Below are positions 43,698 through 56,510 of a DNA stretch of 64,000 nucleotides, piece after piece. How positions within the stretch are numbered: the stretch's first letter is position 1; each line of letters begins with the position of its first letter. Under the pieces are notes generated by a model that saw only the letters and a program-made list of their open reading frames with translations, had not been told where the DNA came from and did not search any database. The stretch is from assembly GCF_008831285.2 (NCBI RefSeq), contig NC_045146.1:5220972-5284971 (forward strand). The letters are read 5' to 3'. A program made the position numbers and the translations under genes. The DNA comes from Nymphaea colorata (Eukaryota; Streptophyta; Magnoliopsida; Nymphaeales; Nymphaeaceae).

Positions 43698-43945
43698 TGT
43701 TAGGAGGTTTGCCTAGAAAGTTTAGAATAAACAGCTGTAATATAGTTGTCTACAGCTGTATCCCATTGACAATGGGTCTCATACATGTATATACATCTGA
43801 GTTACACTGTATATATATATATGATAAATAAGAATACGGGATTTTAATCCCTCGCATAACATTGGCCCTTTCTCCCTGTTTCTCTGTTACCTTACGTCTC
43901 CAGTCGGTCCTTCTCTCTCAACTACGATCTTCCCCAACTTCAAGA
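43698..43945 (+). repeat. 3' LTR of the young Copia element
   Basis: Second 248-bp LTR, by eye identical to the 5' copy, preceded by the polypurine tract and followed by TSD TTAAG. Its promoter faces gene B, 105 bp from the ATG. Confidence 0.93.
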
Positions 43946-44049
43946 TTAAGTCCTTTCCAATATCCACGAACCCTTTCACTCTTTGTCTCCTCCGTCGGCT
44001 TGCTCGATTCGTAGAGGAAGTTGGCGAATCGTGAACAGAAAGAGAAGAA

Positions 44050-44191
44050 ATGGAGGGAATTAGCTGCGGCTCTACTTCAAGGCTTTTCTCTGCTTCGTCC
44101 TTCTTCTTCTTCTTCTTCTTGATTTTGCATATGGCCGTGCATTCATCTGAGAATTCTCGATCCGAAGCCGCGAGACTCCCAGACGAAGAAA
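44050..44191 (+). CDS. Gene B exon 1: signal peptide of a second LRR-VIII-2-like receptor
   Basis: ATG in good context (AGAAGAAATGGAG). Encodes 47 residues: polar start MEGISCG, hydrophobic core with a (TTC)n-coded run of phenylalanines (FFFFFFLIL), then SRSEAARLPDEE. That ending corresponds to EAAKLPDGE of gene A exon 1 and to the family pattern just before the LRR cap. The donor A|GTATGA is phase 1, as in gene A. The frame continues past the donor to 44355 but loses similarity. No exon 2 (GKKxW cap) was found to the right within 19.8 kb; either intron 1 is very long or this is a stranded exon. Gene A and gene B face away from each other. Confidence 0.55.
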
Positions 44192-44998
44192 GTATGAGCT
44201 CTTTCCCTAGAATTTTCCCGATATTTTTCTGCATATCCTCAGATTTTCATGTGAAACTTACCGTCTGGAGCTCCGGATATACGTTCCTTGTGTTTTGCTA
44301 TCATTCTTGGTATGATTTTTTTTGTTTATGTACCCGCGAAATCGGTAAAGCGTGAATCCAATGACTGGCTAGCCGGTTGTTCGAACTTCCTGTGTTCCTT
44401 CGTCGTTAACGGATAATCTCGAAGAAGCCGCTAAGGATGTGAGATTTTTCAACTGGAACGAGGCCATTTTGCGCCTGGTTTCCGAGAAATTTTTACGGAA
44501 ATGCTTGCTGATCCTGTCGATGGAGACGATGAAGTGGGGTTAGAGTTTGTTCCCCGTCGACTATTTTTTTTTTAATTGTCCTTTTTACGACCGTCGGGGA
44601 CAGGAAAAAAAGTAAGGGTAAAATAGTCCGTAAGATGATCTACCAGCTACGATCATCCGTTCATAACGTTCAGTTAATAAAAACGGGGTGAAGGGACAGG
44701 TCTGTGAGTTCTGCTGTTGGACCTGCTTGGGCCACCAGCTCGGGATGGGGAATAGGTCACACCCGCATATGATCCTCCTGGAGCAAGACTACCTCTGTGT
44801 GCACGCCGAAGAGTTCTCTTCTTTGCGTGTAAATATATAATATAATTTTGAGAAACTTTCAAAATCGCACCTAAGGACTTCTCGATAACGCAAAAGTCAT
44901 TTAACTTGTTAATATTTTTAAAATGCACTTGTACAAATATAGGTATAAGTGCTGGTGCGGGTACAAGTATTGAGTATTTTAAAAAAACTTAGGTCTAG

Positions 44999-45000
<2 letters not shown>
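44192..45000. other. Downstream of gene B exon 1, no further exon recognised
   Basis: GC-rich to about 44560, then AT-rich. No LRR, malectin or kinase motif in any frame. It would be the start of gene B intron 1. Confidence 0.4.

Positions 45001-45046
<46 letters not shown>
45001..45046. repeat. (AT)n microsatellite
   Basis: About 46 bp of pure TA repeat. Confidence 0.95.
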
Positions 45047-45050
<4 letters not shown>

Positions 45051-45731
45051 CTTAAAAAATATATATCAAAAACAAAAAATATATATCAACATAAAGTCAT
45101 TAACAAATAAATAACATACAAAATATATATCAACAACTCTTGTATTAATGTGTTTAAGAAACCTATGAAAGACTTCAAACATATGAACAACCGAGCAGCT
45201 TTAGACAATCAAATATGAAATCAGTTGAACTTTTACATTCAAACCGCAACTCAACATTGTGGAACTAGAGTTTAAGCGCTAAATGCTAAACTGGAATGGT
45301 TCAGTTACAGACAATGTGAAATTTAGGCACCAAATACAAAAAATATTGGAACGACTCAACATTGTGGAGTATGAGAAAGGGCAAACAATATGATTTTCAA
45401 AAAAGAAAAAGATTAAAAACGACAAACCAGAAAAAGAAGAAAAACAAAAATACTACTAAGAACAACAATAAAAATAAAAATAGTTGATGCATGAAGGTTG
45501 CAAGACGTCGTTGGAGGTCGACGAAAGAAATATCGCCCAAATCAACAATCGTTGGCCCAAATTGTTTTCGCCAGAGGTCGATGGAAGAATTACCAAATCA
45601 ACCAATGTTGGTCCAAATTGTTTTCACGAGAGGTTGCTGGAGGTCGCCAGAGGTCTTTCTCAACAAACAACAGTTGAGAAGAGCAAAACAGAGCCGGTTC
45701 TGTTGAGGCTTTGTGCCTTTAAGAAAAAAAA
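45047..45731. other. A-rich spacer, no gene
   Basis: A-rich, with a short doubled segment around GGCCCAAATTGTTTTC / GGTCCAAATTGTTTTC (45553 and 45611). Overlapping short open frames at 45484-45762 have no recognisable domain. Confidence 0.35.
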
Positions 45732-46390
45732 AACCCTACATTTTTGGACAAAAATGAACTAGGTCAATATTGACCGAGTTTGTTTTTGGATAGATACAGA
45801 CCTGAGTATGTTGATCATACCTAGTACATGTTGACTTGTATTTGGCCCCCTATCAAACGGCATACCCGTACCCATACCGGTGTCCCACCCAACCGGTACA
45901 GGTACTCCACCAAAATTAACATACCCATGTTACATAGACTCCAGGTTATTTGCAACTTAAGTACGGACCAGTACAGTATGGTCATTGTAATAAAACAATA
46001 TCAGGCTATATGTTATAGTCAATGTGATAAAACCATATCAAACCCTACATTTTTGGACGAAAATGAACTAGGTCAATATTGACGGAGTTTCTTTTTGGAT
46101 AGATACAAACCTGTGTATGTTGATCATACCCAATATGTGTTGACTTGTATTGGGCCCGTATCAAATGACCTACCCAGTGTCGCACCCAACCGGTATAGGT
46201 ACTCACCAAAATTAACATACCCATGTTACATAGACTCCAGGTTATTTGTAACTTGTGTAACCCATGTTACATAGACTCCAGGTTATTTGTAACTTGTGTA
46301 ACCCATGTTACATAGACTCCAGGTTATTTGTAACTTGTGTATGGACCAGTACGGTATGGTCAATGTGATAAAACAATATCAGGTTTTATA
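45732..46390. repeat. Tandem duplication of about 310 bp with inner 41-bp expansion
   Basis: Copy 1 (about 45732-46006) and copy 2 (about 46041-46384) both run from ACCCTACATTTTTGGAC through GAACTAGGTCAATATTGAC, AACCGGTA(C/T)AGGTACTC and CCATGTTACATAGACTCCAG. In copy 2 the 41-bp segment CCCATGTTACATAG...GTGTAA is present three times (46220-46260, 46261-46301, 46302-46342). The ACCGGTAC-type text resembles the ends of the hAT-like insert at 56511-57823. Confidence 0.8.
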
Positions 46391-46940
46391 TTTAATGTTA
46401 TGACAGGGTACGGTATGGCCAATGCCATGTATCATTGGCCAGAAATGACCAGAATGCCTCCTGACAAATTTTCCTGCAAAGGCAAAATAGTACGGATGAA
46501 AATGCCCCATAAAATGACAGAAATGCTCCCAGGGTTAAACTGTGGAACACTGTTTTCCACGGCATGACAGGGAAATCGTTCTCATAAAAAAAAACTTAAA
46601 AGACTTTAGAAACGCCTTCAACTAAGATAATTTTCCAATTTATTAGTTTTAGTTAGCCTATTGAACAACGCTCCGGCATGATTAACTATATTCAAGTTAG
46701 TTACTTTCTTATTGGTTTTAATAAAGGAGTTTGCTGAGAGATAGGCTCCCTACCTTTTATTAGCAGAAATGAGATACGCACAAAAAATGCAAAGTATCAG
46801 CAATACAAGTAAAGTAGTAAACCACCAAGCCAGTGATTGTAAGTAGCTCATGCTATGCCACAAAAAGGACACATCAAAACTATAAACATGAGAAGAGAAA
46901 CAGCAAAAAATCAGCCTCCATCATCTTTGCCATCCAAAAA
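46391..46940. other. Spacer, no gene
   Basis: AT-rich; nothing recognised besides short open frames. Confidence 0.35.
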
Positions 46941-46949
46941 TCCACATCT

Positions 46950-47760
46950 TCTTAGGAAAGCTCCAGCAGCTTGAGTGGGATGAGAGAGCATAACTCCAAA
47001 CTTCCTGCCTGATGAAGAAGACCTCTCCAGCATCCCGGAATGTGCCTTCTACGTCTAATCATAGAGGTGATGCGTTTGCAACAATTTTTGTTAGGAATAA
47101 TTAGTTTTTTCTGCCCTGCGGTCCAGGTGTGACCTTCCAGCCACTTGTTGATCAGCTCTGTGTCTGCCCAACAAGCCTGATCAGTTTCCTGCATAACACT
47201 CCATTTAAGCTCCTCCTGCCTTGGATCATACCAGATTGTGATAGCTATGGATCTACTATGCCTGTGAGCTGAGATTATTTGCAGCACATTAGGATCCTTT
47301 TCTATGCTTTCATCCCTTTCACAGATAATACCGAATTTCATTCAAATGTTCAGCATACTTTCCTCAGTTCCATTCCATTTTTGGCCATGATAGCAGTCCA
47401 TGCACGCCTGCATATAGTGTCTTTAAGGAGGGAAACACCCCTTTGTGTCCCAATGGTCATGCATCTTCATATTCCTTGCCTTCCATAGCTGCCAACAAAC
47501 AATTTGGAAGGTTATATCCCAGTACTTTTTGAGCAAAAGATGGAGAAACTTTAATAAAGCCCAATGACTCAGCTCTTCAGGGATAGAAGTTCACGGAATT
47601 CTGCTGGAGTTATACTTTTCAACCACCCACTCCAAGACAATTTGGCCACAGGCAGAAAAGGATTAGGTGATTATTGGACTCCTCTGCATTTTCACAAAGG
47701 ATGCACTGATTAGCTATTGCTGTACGGTACATGAATATAGTTTTCCATTAATGGCCGACA
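46950..47760 (-). mobile_element. LINE (non-LTR retrotransposon) 3' remnant
   Basis: On the minus strand a zinc-binding motif of the LINE zf-RVT type is readable near 47705-47640: CILCENAEESNNHLILFC, spacing C-X2-C-X8-H-X4-C. Further down come a WQLWKARN-like segment (about 47490) and an open frame 47341-46952 that may be the decayed tail region. Stops and shifts break it in several places. No poly-A end or target duplication was identified. Confidence 0.45.
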
Positions 47761-48638
47761 GTTGTTCAAGGAAATCGAGAGATGCATTAACAAAGGTTTG
47801 TTTTCAATGTTGCTTTTTGGAGGATAAAATGGTAACTTTAACAACTGATTTGGCATGTATCATCTTACGGATTTTTTAATTAACGATAAAAGATTTACAT
47901 ATGTCAAATCCAAGTTGTGTTTTTGAGAATTTCCCAATTAATTTGAAAGGTTAGTCAGATCCTTACCAGTATCTACTAGATGTTAACGAAAACAGGTTTA
48001 TTTTTATTAAGTTTTTGTTAAAAACACTAGCAAAAAAAAGTGTTTGTGAAGTAACTCATCTGACTTCCGTAAGAATGACAATTCTCACACTTAACTTTTC
48101 TCGCTTTAGCAGCATGCTGTGCTGTTTTGTGGTATTTTAATTTCAAAATTTAGTCGCCAGGTGATCAAGACTGAAGTTATCGTGTCGTGATGGGCCTAGC
48201 CGTTAAAGTCAAGTTTATGTTGTTGAAAATTGAATCCGGATGAAAAATTCTCTTCTAAAAGAATTCATCTGCACATTTTTCTCTCTCTCAATTTTTGTGC
48301 TTACTGCCTACTGAACCTTTTTTGGACTTCACTTCTGCCCCTCTCTTTATCTCCTATAAATATAGAGAGAAATTGGTAGGTGCTAGACACTTATATTCTA
48401 GGCAGATAAGAAACAATCTTAGCCTTTGATCTTTTTCCAGTTGGCGGATGAGATAAAACAATGAGAACAAGGTGCCGAGACATTTTGTCAACTAGTCTTT
48501 TTTTTCAAAAATTTTTCTCCTTGTTTTTCTCTCAATTGCTGATTTGAAAAAGATCGAGGTTTGAAATTGTTCCTTATCCTCTCAAAATGTCTAAACTTTT
48601 TCACAATTTCTATTGTCTAGCATTTCATTTGTTAAAAC
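47761..48638. other. Spacer, no gene
   Basis: AT-rich sequence between the LINE remnant and the X1 LTR. No coding region supported. Confidence 0.35.
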
Positions 48639-49121
48639 TGTAAACCAGGCTTCAACTCGAGAACATAAACAATTCAACAGTCACACACTCTTGAAGATAC
48701 CAGCCACTCCAAGAAATCACACAAGGGAGAAACCTCAAACTAGAGGTGTAACACTTCTAATTAATCTCAAATAAGGTACAAAACCAGGCTTTAAAGCCTA
48801 TACAAAGCAAGGACCCAAGTCCCTTATTTATAAAAGAAAGTAAGGACGAAGGAGAAAAGGAGCTACCTATTGGGCAGCTCCAACGGCTAGTTTCTAACCG
48901 TTGGGAGCAGCCAACTGCCAGTTTCGTTGGTCAAAAAAAGGAAATAATAAAAGATGTACAGAAAATACAAGAAAAATAAAAAGAAAATAAATACATAAAG
49001 ATCTATGCATGTATATTTATATATACAAATCCTTCATCAAACTATAGGAGTTTAAGATATATGACTATACATATAAAAACATATGTGCATACTTACATTA
49101 CAATTAATCCTTAAATTCGCC
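48639..49121 (-). repeat. 3' LTR of Copia X1
   Basis: On the minus strand it follows a purine tract (TTTGAGGGGCG, about 49118-49128) and ends CCTGGTTTACA at 48639. It contains the pair AACGGCTAGTT / AACCGTTGGG (about 48890-48930), as does the LTR of element 2. Left boundary is supported by TG...CA form; right boundary is approximate. Confidence 0.6.
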
Positions 49122-52100
49122 CCTCAAACTTACATTGTGATAATTGAAAGTTTGCCAGGAAGAAACTAAAATCTTGTTGAAGCAAGTCCGTTAGTAAAAA
49201 AATCTCCAAGTTGACGTTTTGAAGGAACAAAAGATATGTCAATTGTTCATCTAACATATTCTTTTCTTACGTAGCAACAATTCATTGCAATATGTTTCGT
49301 TTTTTGATGAAAAGTATGATTGCTAGATACGTAGATAGCATTTTTTGTTGTCATAGCAAAGTTTAGTGGCTTCACTCAAGTCTAGTCAATTCTAATGTCT
49401 TTCAATAAACTCCTTAACCATACAATCTCCATGGGTGGTGTAGCCATAGGACGATACTCTTCTTCGGTTGAAGATAAAGAGACTTTATTTTGCTTTTTGC
49501 ACCTTCAAGAGATAAGAAAATCATTTAGAAAAACACAAGAACTGGTGGTGATATGCATATTATTAGGATCTCCACCCCAATCAGCATCAATATAGGCAAC
49601 CATATTCAAATTTGATGAAAATGATAAAAAAAGTCCCTTAGTTATAATGTGTTTGACATATCGAACAATCCTCAATGCAGCTCTCATGTGTATAGAAGTA
49701 GGTTTTGTTGAAATTGACTTGAGACATGTATAACATGAGATATGTCAGACCTTTTGATAGACAAATATGTGAGAGCTCCAACCAACTGACAAAAGGGTGT
49801 GAGACTTTCAAGAATTTCTCCATTACCAATCTTCATTTTTACACCTAAAGCTTCAGGAGTGTCAACCACCTTATCATCAGTGATTGCAGATCTGCTTATG
49901 ATGTTATCGATAAACTTCATTTGTGAGAGTAAGTATCCTCTTCTACTATAAGCTACTTCAATACCAAGGAAATATGCTAAATTACTCAAATCAGTCATTT
50001 TAAATTCATTCTTTAGGAAATCCTTTACCAGTATAATTTCTTTAGCATCATTACCTGTAATAATCATGTACATATAAAAGCAACATAGTTATACTTATAG
50101 TAGTATTTATAACAAACATAGCAGTATCAGAATAACATGATTTAAAACCTTGTTTAAGCATAATATTGCTAAATTTATCAAATCATGCTTTTGGAGCTTG
50201 TTTCAAGCCATACAATGCTTCTCTAAGACGGAGAACTTTATCTTCAGGTAAATCAAACCCAGGAGTTTCTGTACACCTTTTTATTTAAGTAGCCATTCAA
50301 AAAACGTTTTTGACATCCATTTGATATATGGACCATTTCTTGATGACAGCAACTGCCATTAGGGTTCTGAGAGATGTCATTCTAGTAACAGGAGCAAAAA
50401 TCTCTTCATAGTCTATGCCATATCTTTTAGTATGCCCTTTGGTAACTAATCAAACTTTATACCTTTCATGTGACTCATCAATTCTATTCTTAACTTTATA
50501 TGCCCATCTACATCCTATTGTCTTTTTTTCCATGAGAAGAGAAACAATATCCCAAGTTTTATTGTTTTCAAAGGCTCTAAGTTCATAGTTCGTGGAATCT
50601 AATTTAGATGTGACTTGACTTCAAAATAGGGTGAGGGGTTCATCAAAGGAGTGAATAACTAATAAACAGGCCCTATGTCTTAGGAAAAAAAAAGTAGGGG
50701 ACAAACTTTTGAGATGGATTATTTTCTCTTTGAGATTTCCTAAGAATAGATTGAGACTCTTGGGTGTTTTTTTGAGTCATTCTCCAATAAACTATAATTT
50801 CTCTTGATGATCTATTATCAAAAGGAATATTATCAATCTTATTCAAAGTATCATTACATAAAAGAATGCAAAACATCATCGTTATTATCATCTTTTATCC
50901 ATAAGAAAGAATAATCATCTTCATGCTTGGGTTCATTTGTATCAAAACCATTTTCTTCTTATAAAAATATCATATTTCTTAAAACATATATTTTATCTTT
51001 TTTAATGTGATAGCATCTATATCTTTTTTGAGTTTCGGAATAACTAATAAAGGTACATCTAATAGCCTTAGATGAAAATTTGTCATTTTTGTCATTTAAA
51101 ATGTAACATTTGCAACCAAAGGCTTCAAGTCGTTTATAAGTTGGTTTAAAAGTTTTTGAAAAGGTGAAATGTTTTTTGAATTTTTAGAAGACATTCTATT
51201 AATCAAATAAATAGATGTCAAAATGACTTTCACCCAAAATTTTTAGGAACATTTTGTTGTTATAATTTGTTGTTTCAAGAATATGTCTATGTTTTCTTTC
51301 GGCAGCTCCATTTTGTTGGGGGGTATTGGGATAATACTTTTGATGTATAATTGCTTTTGATTTTAGAAATTCTTCAAATTCATTGGAAATGAATTCTCCC
51401 CCAAAATCACTTCTAAAAATTTTTAGGTTGGCATGAGATTGTGTTTTAATCATATTGTAAAAGTTTTTGAAATTCATAAAGACTTTCAATTTGTGTTTAG
51501 GAAAATAAACATAAGCATATCGGGAATAATCATCCACAAAAAAAAAGAAACATAATATAGCAAACCACCTTTAGACATAATAGGAGCGGGTCTCCATAGA
51601 TCCAAATGCACTAATTAAAAAAGTACTTTTATAACAAAGCTTCTATTGCCAATAGGTAAAACGTTTAATTTTGGCTTTGATACAATCATCACAAGGAATC
51701 ATTTGTTGACATTTTTCATCCAAAAATGAGATACAATCACTCAAGACATTTTTCCTAAACTTCAGTGTCCAAGTCTTTGATGACAAATTCGAATGTCCTT
51801 TTCTTGACAATGTTGCAAGTAGGGGTTGAAGAGATTCAAATAATCAACATAGTAGGGATTATTTTTCTTAAAACCTTTCCCAATAATCTTCTTGAAAAGA
51901 TGGTCCTGTACCAAAAATTTATTTGTGAGAAAATAATATCACATCCATGGTTGGTTATTTGAGTAACTGACAAAAGATTCAAGTTAAATTTGGGAATAAA
52001 TCTCACTTTTGGTATTTTGAAAGCTTTTAAATTAATCGATTAAAATTTCTAATATATTTGATTTCAAGAGTAGTTTCATTGCTGGTTTCATAAAAAAGAC

Positions 52101-53070
52101 ATGATTCTTTGCATTCGGTAAGTAGTGAACTACAAGGGATCATATGAAATGAAGCTTCGAGGTCAAGTAACTAAGAGTACTTACTTGATGATGTAGATGT
52201 CACCATTGCTCCCAAAATTAGAGTCCCTCCTTTGAAAAGCGGTTGAAGAGCATCAATGAGCTGTGGTTGGAGAGCATTTACAAGCTTGTCTAGGTCGAAA
52301 TGGTTGCTTTCTTTACTTTTTTCATGCATTAACCTAGCCACACTTGTCTTTTTTGTGAAATTTTTTCAATTTAGGACATCTAGGTTTAATATGTCATTCT
52401 TCTCAGTAATGAAAACATATGATCTTTTGTTGTTATCTTCATAATTTCAATTGAAATGAGGAGGCCTATAGGTTTTCATATGAACACCAGGTCTTGAGGT
52501 GGCAAGAACACTTTCATTCTTTTCCATAGAAAAGATAAGCCTGCCCTTTTCTATTTGAAGTTCCCTATAGTTTCATTCATGAATGACATTTTATGCCTAT
52601 GAAGTAAGGAGGTTTTGACTCATCATATTCTAGTATAAGTCTACAAACAAATTTATAAAATTTATCTCTTTAAATTTGTTTTTTTCTTAGCACTATATCC
52701 CTTGGATCAAACCGTTCAGGTTCAAATAATGCAAGTTCATCCCATAATTGCTCCATCTCTTCAACACACTCCTTAATAGATTTATGTCCTTGTTGGAGAT
52801 TTGAAATCTTCATTTGATGGTTGCACATATAAGCTACATCCTCTAGAGTATGGGTTTTCTTTAGGATTTCTCATGCTTCATGAGCACAATTGTGTTTGGC
52901 TATTTGACTCATAGTTGTATAATCAACATAAATAATAATCCATATAATGATTTTATGGTGTCTTATCTTCCATTCTTCCCATTTTTTCTCATATTCATTC
53001 ATAACTTTATCTTTTTTCAATTTCATCTAGTTCAAGGGATTTTCATTTATAGTTTTGGTTAAGACTACTA
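49122..53070 (-). mobile_element. Copia X1, degenerate internal region
   Basis: Minus-strand Copia copy related to element 2. From right to left: Gag (KISNLQQGHKSIKECVEEME, about 52815-52755), zinc-knuckle/protease region (52.1-52.5 kb), integrase 51537-51199 (DDYSRYAYVYF, RSDFGGEF, PQQNGAAERKHRH), RT around 50.6-49.7 kb (GIEVAYSRRGYLLSQ; the catalytic loop is damaged, reading MYMIITG), and RNase H 49687-49400 (YIDADWGGDP). Many stops and shifts. Its 5' end is cut within Gag by the LTR of Y1. Confidence 0.85.
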
Positions 53071-53257
53071 CAGCCGGCTGTCTTGGAGAGAGAAAAACTT
53101 CTTATTTACTAACCCTAATCTCAATAATACATAGATTAGGGCAGAGGTAGGGACTCACAATTAGCATCAACCAAAATAGAGAAATGTTTAAAGAGAACTC
53201 CTAACTATTAAATATTGAAAATGACCACCTAGAAACTTAAAGTCTTTTAACTCAACA
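53071..53257 (-). repeat. 3' LTR of Copia Y1
   Basis: 187 bp on the minus strand from TGTTGAGTTAAAAG, just after the purine tract GCTTGAGGGGTAG, to ...CTCTCCAAGACAGCCGGCT. The LTR of Y2 (58750-58936) has the same length and is clearly related. Confidence 0.75.
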
Positions 53258-55619
53258 CTACCCCTCAAGCTGGAGCATACACATTAATCATGCTTAGCTT
53301 GTCACAACATCTAGATAAATCACCAATATGAAGAGCTTTAGTGAAGACAACAACAATTTGATCTTAATATGATGCATGAATGGTGGCCATGGTTCCTCCT
53401 TAAATAAAATACCGAATGTAATGGCAGTCCACTTCAATATGTTTAGTCAACTCAAGGAAAGCTGGATTATTTTCAATGCATGTGGCTTCTCTATTGTCAC
53501 AATACATCCTCATAGGAAGAGGAATTGACACACTTAGGCTAGATAGCATATATTTAGCCCAAGTCATTTCAGCGGTAGTTTGAGCCATAGCTCTATGCTC
53601 AGATTCTACAGTAGATCTTGACACCAGGCCTTGCTTTTGCTTCTCCAGGATATAAGATTGCCTCCCACAAGTACACAGAATCCTGTGGTAGATTTCTTGT
53701 CTTTGGCTGAGCCAGCATAGTCAGCATCACTATAGGCTTCCACTTCCAAGGTCTTGCCTTTTGTGAATAAAAGTTCTTTACCTGGAGATGATTTCAAATA
53801 TTTGACCACTATTAAAGCTGCAACACAATGAACTTTCGTGGGTCTTTCAATGAATTGACTTAGATTTTCCATTACAAAGCTAATGTCTAGTCTGGTCACA
53901 TTAACATAAAGAAGCTTCCCAATAAGAGATCTGTATGATAAAAAATCTACTAATTTTGATTGGTCATCATGAAGATATATATGTGGATTCATAGGTAGAG
54001 TGTTCGGTTTAGCACCTAGCATCCTGGTGTCATGCAATAAATCAAGAACATACTTTCGTTGGGATATACTTGCACATTCTCTATTACAAGTAACTTCTAT
54101 TCCCAAGAAATATCGTAGTTGACCAAAGATCTTTCGTCACAAATAAGGCTGATATTCAAAGAATGTGACATCCGCAATACTCTTTTTGAGTCAATGAGTT
54201 AAAGCATTTGTAACCTTTAAGATTTCTAGAGTAGCCAATAAAGTTACACTTAATTGCTTGAGTAGCCAATTTATCATGTGTAGGCCCAAGGATGTGAACG
54301 AAGCATGTGCAACCAAATATTTTGGGAGCGATCGGAAATAAGGTTCGTTGTGGGTGCACAAGTTTAATGAGAACCTACTTGTCATGGGAGGATGAGGGTA
54401 AATGGTTGGTTAAGTAACATGCAGTGAGGTTGACATCTCTCAAAAAATATGTAGATAAATGAGCATGAAACATGTAAAAGTTGGTGATGTTTTCATTTAG
54501 CTACTCCATTTTGCTGGAAGGTATGGAGACAAGTAAACTGAGGGGAAATGTCATTATCAGAGTAAAGTTTCATTAAGGTAGATGCCTTGAACTCAAGAGA
54601 TCAATGCATTTGCTTTTAACAAGAATGCTAAACTAGGTCTTTATTTCAATAATAAGGTTCTTGAGAGTACATATGACTTCAGAACTTTGTTTCAATGGAA
54701 AAACCCAAGTGACTTGAAAATAATAACCAACAATGACAAGAAAATAATGAAATCTAGATTCACTAGCAACTCTGCTAGGACTTCACACATCAATATGAAG
54801 AAGAACAAATAGTCCACAACTAGACAGACAAAGACTAAATGAATAACTGCTACGGGTGTGCTAAGAACTGCTCATACTCTAACTTGTTGATATTCACTGT
54901 CACAGTCTTAGGATGGGAATAAGACAAAGACCCCTCTGCTACTGATGAACCTGTTTGGACAGATCCAATAGAAGACTGTAATGAATTCTTGCCATGCTTA
55001 GATGCAACACATCTGCCTTGGGATGTAGCAGAAGGATGACCATGCTTATCCCAACATCTATCTTCCAAAGGCCCTATTGTCCCATAGTAGGTACATTGAA
55101 ATCTCTCATGACCTCATCCTAACCCTCAACCTGTGCCCCTCTCCCTGGAGAAACTACCCTACGACCTCCTGAAGCCACCAAGGCAATGGAAGGTGGAGAA
55201 AAGGTCACAACAAGGCAGTTGAGTACTGTTGTAAGCCTCAAATAGGTCAAAGATTTCTGCTTCAATCAACATCTGAGCCTTTGCTATTGCGTATTTGGGA
55301 GAGAGCCCTTGAGTCTTGCGGCATGTGGGGCATGGAGGACATAGAGCTTTTAGTCTTTCATAGATTGACTTGATGCAAGTGAAGTACTGATCAAGACTTT
55401 GATTGTCTTGTCGCAAATTAAGTAATTCTTCCTTCATTTGCAAGATCTTGCTAACATTCTTGTCATCAGAGTACGTTTGTTTCAAAAGGATCCCACATCT
55501 GTTTGGCAGAAGTATAATATGCAATAGTAGAAGTAATTTGTGGTTGCACACTATTTATGATCCATAACATGACAATATTATTATCTTCTTTCCATAAGCT
55601 ATATTTTCCAATCACCATA
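53258..55619 (-). mobile_element. Copia Y1, degenerate, RT core deleted
   Basis: Minus-strand copy of family Y. RNase H at 53624-53400 (SRSTVESEHRAMAQT, HIEVDCHYIR); RT C-terminal part 54106-53606 (MGIEVTCNRE, YSDADYAGSAKD); then an abrupt jump near 54137 to the end of integrase (FGCTCFVHILG, about 54320). Compared with Y2, about 1.0 kb holding the RT catalytic loop is missing. A damaged QQNGVA segment (about 54515), the Gag zinc-knuckle tail (55068-54850) and Gag (55551-55159, QSLDQYFTCIKSIYERLK) follow. The 5' end is cut where X2 begins. Confidence 0.8.
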
Positions 55620-56510
55620 GGATGAAGGTTCATCAAAGGAGTAAATAACTAATAAGCAAACCCTATGTTTTGGGAAAAAAGACTCATAAGAGACAAACTT
55701 TTGAGGTGAATTCGTGTGACCCAACGTATGTGGGCTGGGTCAATTACTATCTCTTTCATATGTCCTAAGAGTAGGTTGAGACTCTTGAGCATTTTTTTGA
55801 GACCTTCTCCTATAAACTATAACTTCTTTTGGTGGTCTAGAATCAAAAGATATGCTATCACTCTCATTTAAAGCATTATCGTATGAAGAACGCAAATCAT
55901 CATCATCATCATCATCTTTTATCCATAAGAAAAAGTAGTCATCTTCATGCTTGGGTTCATTTGCATGAAAGCCATTTTCTTCTTCTAAAAATATCACATT
56001 TCTTGAAACATACACCTTATCTTTTTAAATGTAATAGCATCTATATCTTTTTTGAGTTTCAGAATAGCCAATAAAGACACATTGAATAGCCTTAGATGAA
56101 AGTTTGTCATTTTTGTCATTTAGAATGTAACACTTGCAACCAGACTTTAAACATTTTATACATTGGCTCCAAATTAAAAAGTTTTTGAAAAGGTGAAATG
56201 TTTTCTAAAACTTTAGAGGGAATTCTATTAACTAAATATAAGAAGAGCTTTTATTGTTTCAAGAATATGTCTGTTTTCTTTCAGCAATTCCATTTTGTTA
56301 GGGGGTTTTTGGACAAGACTTTTGATGTATAATTTTATTTTCCTTTAGAAATTCTTCAAATTCATTAGAAATGAATTCTCCTTCGGAATCACTTCTAAAA
56401 AATTTTAAGTTGGCATCAAATTGCATTTTAATCATCTTATAAAAGTTTTTGAAATTCGTAAAGACTTCCAATTTGCATTTAAGAAAACAAACCCAAATAT
56501 CGAGAGTAAT

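Larger units (their letters stand above)
39065..43945 (+). mobile_element. Complete, young Copia retrotransposon (4881 bp)
   Basis: Intact structure: TSD TTAAG (39060-39064), 5' LTR 39065-39312, PBS 39313-39324, leader, polyprotein 39564-43688, polypurine tract GAGGGGGAGAA (43687-43697), 3' LTR 43698-43945, TSD TTAAG (43946-43950). Both LTRs are 248 bp and I found no difference between them, including the TA run. Identical LTRs and an open polyprotein point to a very recent insertion. It lies 105 bp upstream of the gene B start codon in the same orientation. Confidence 0.95.
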
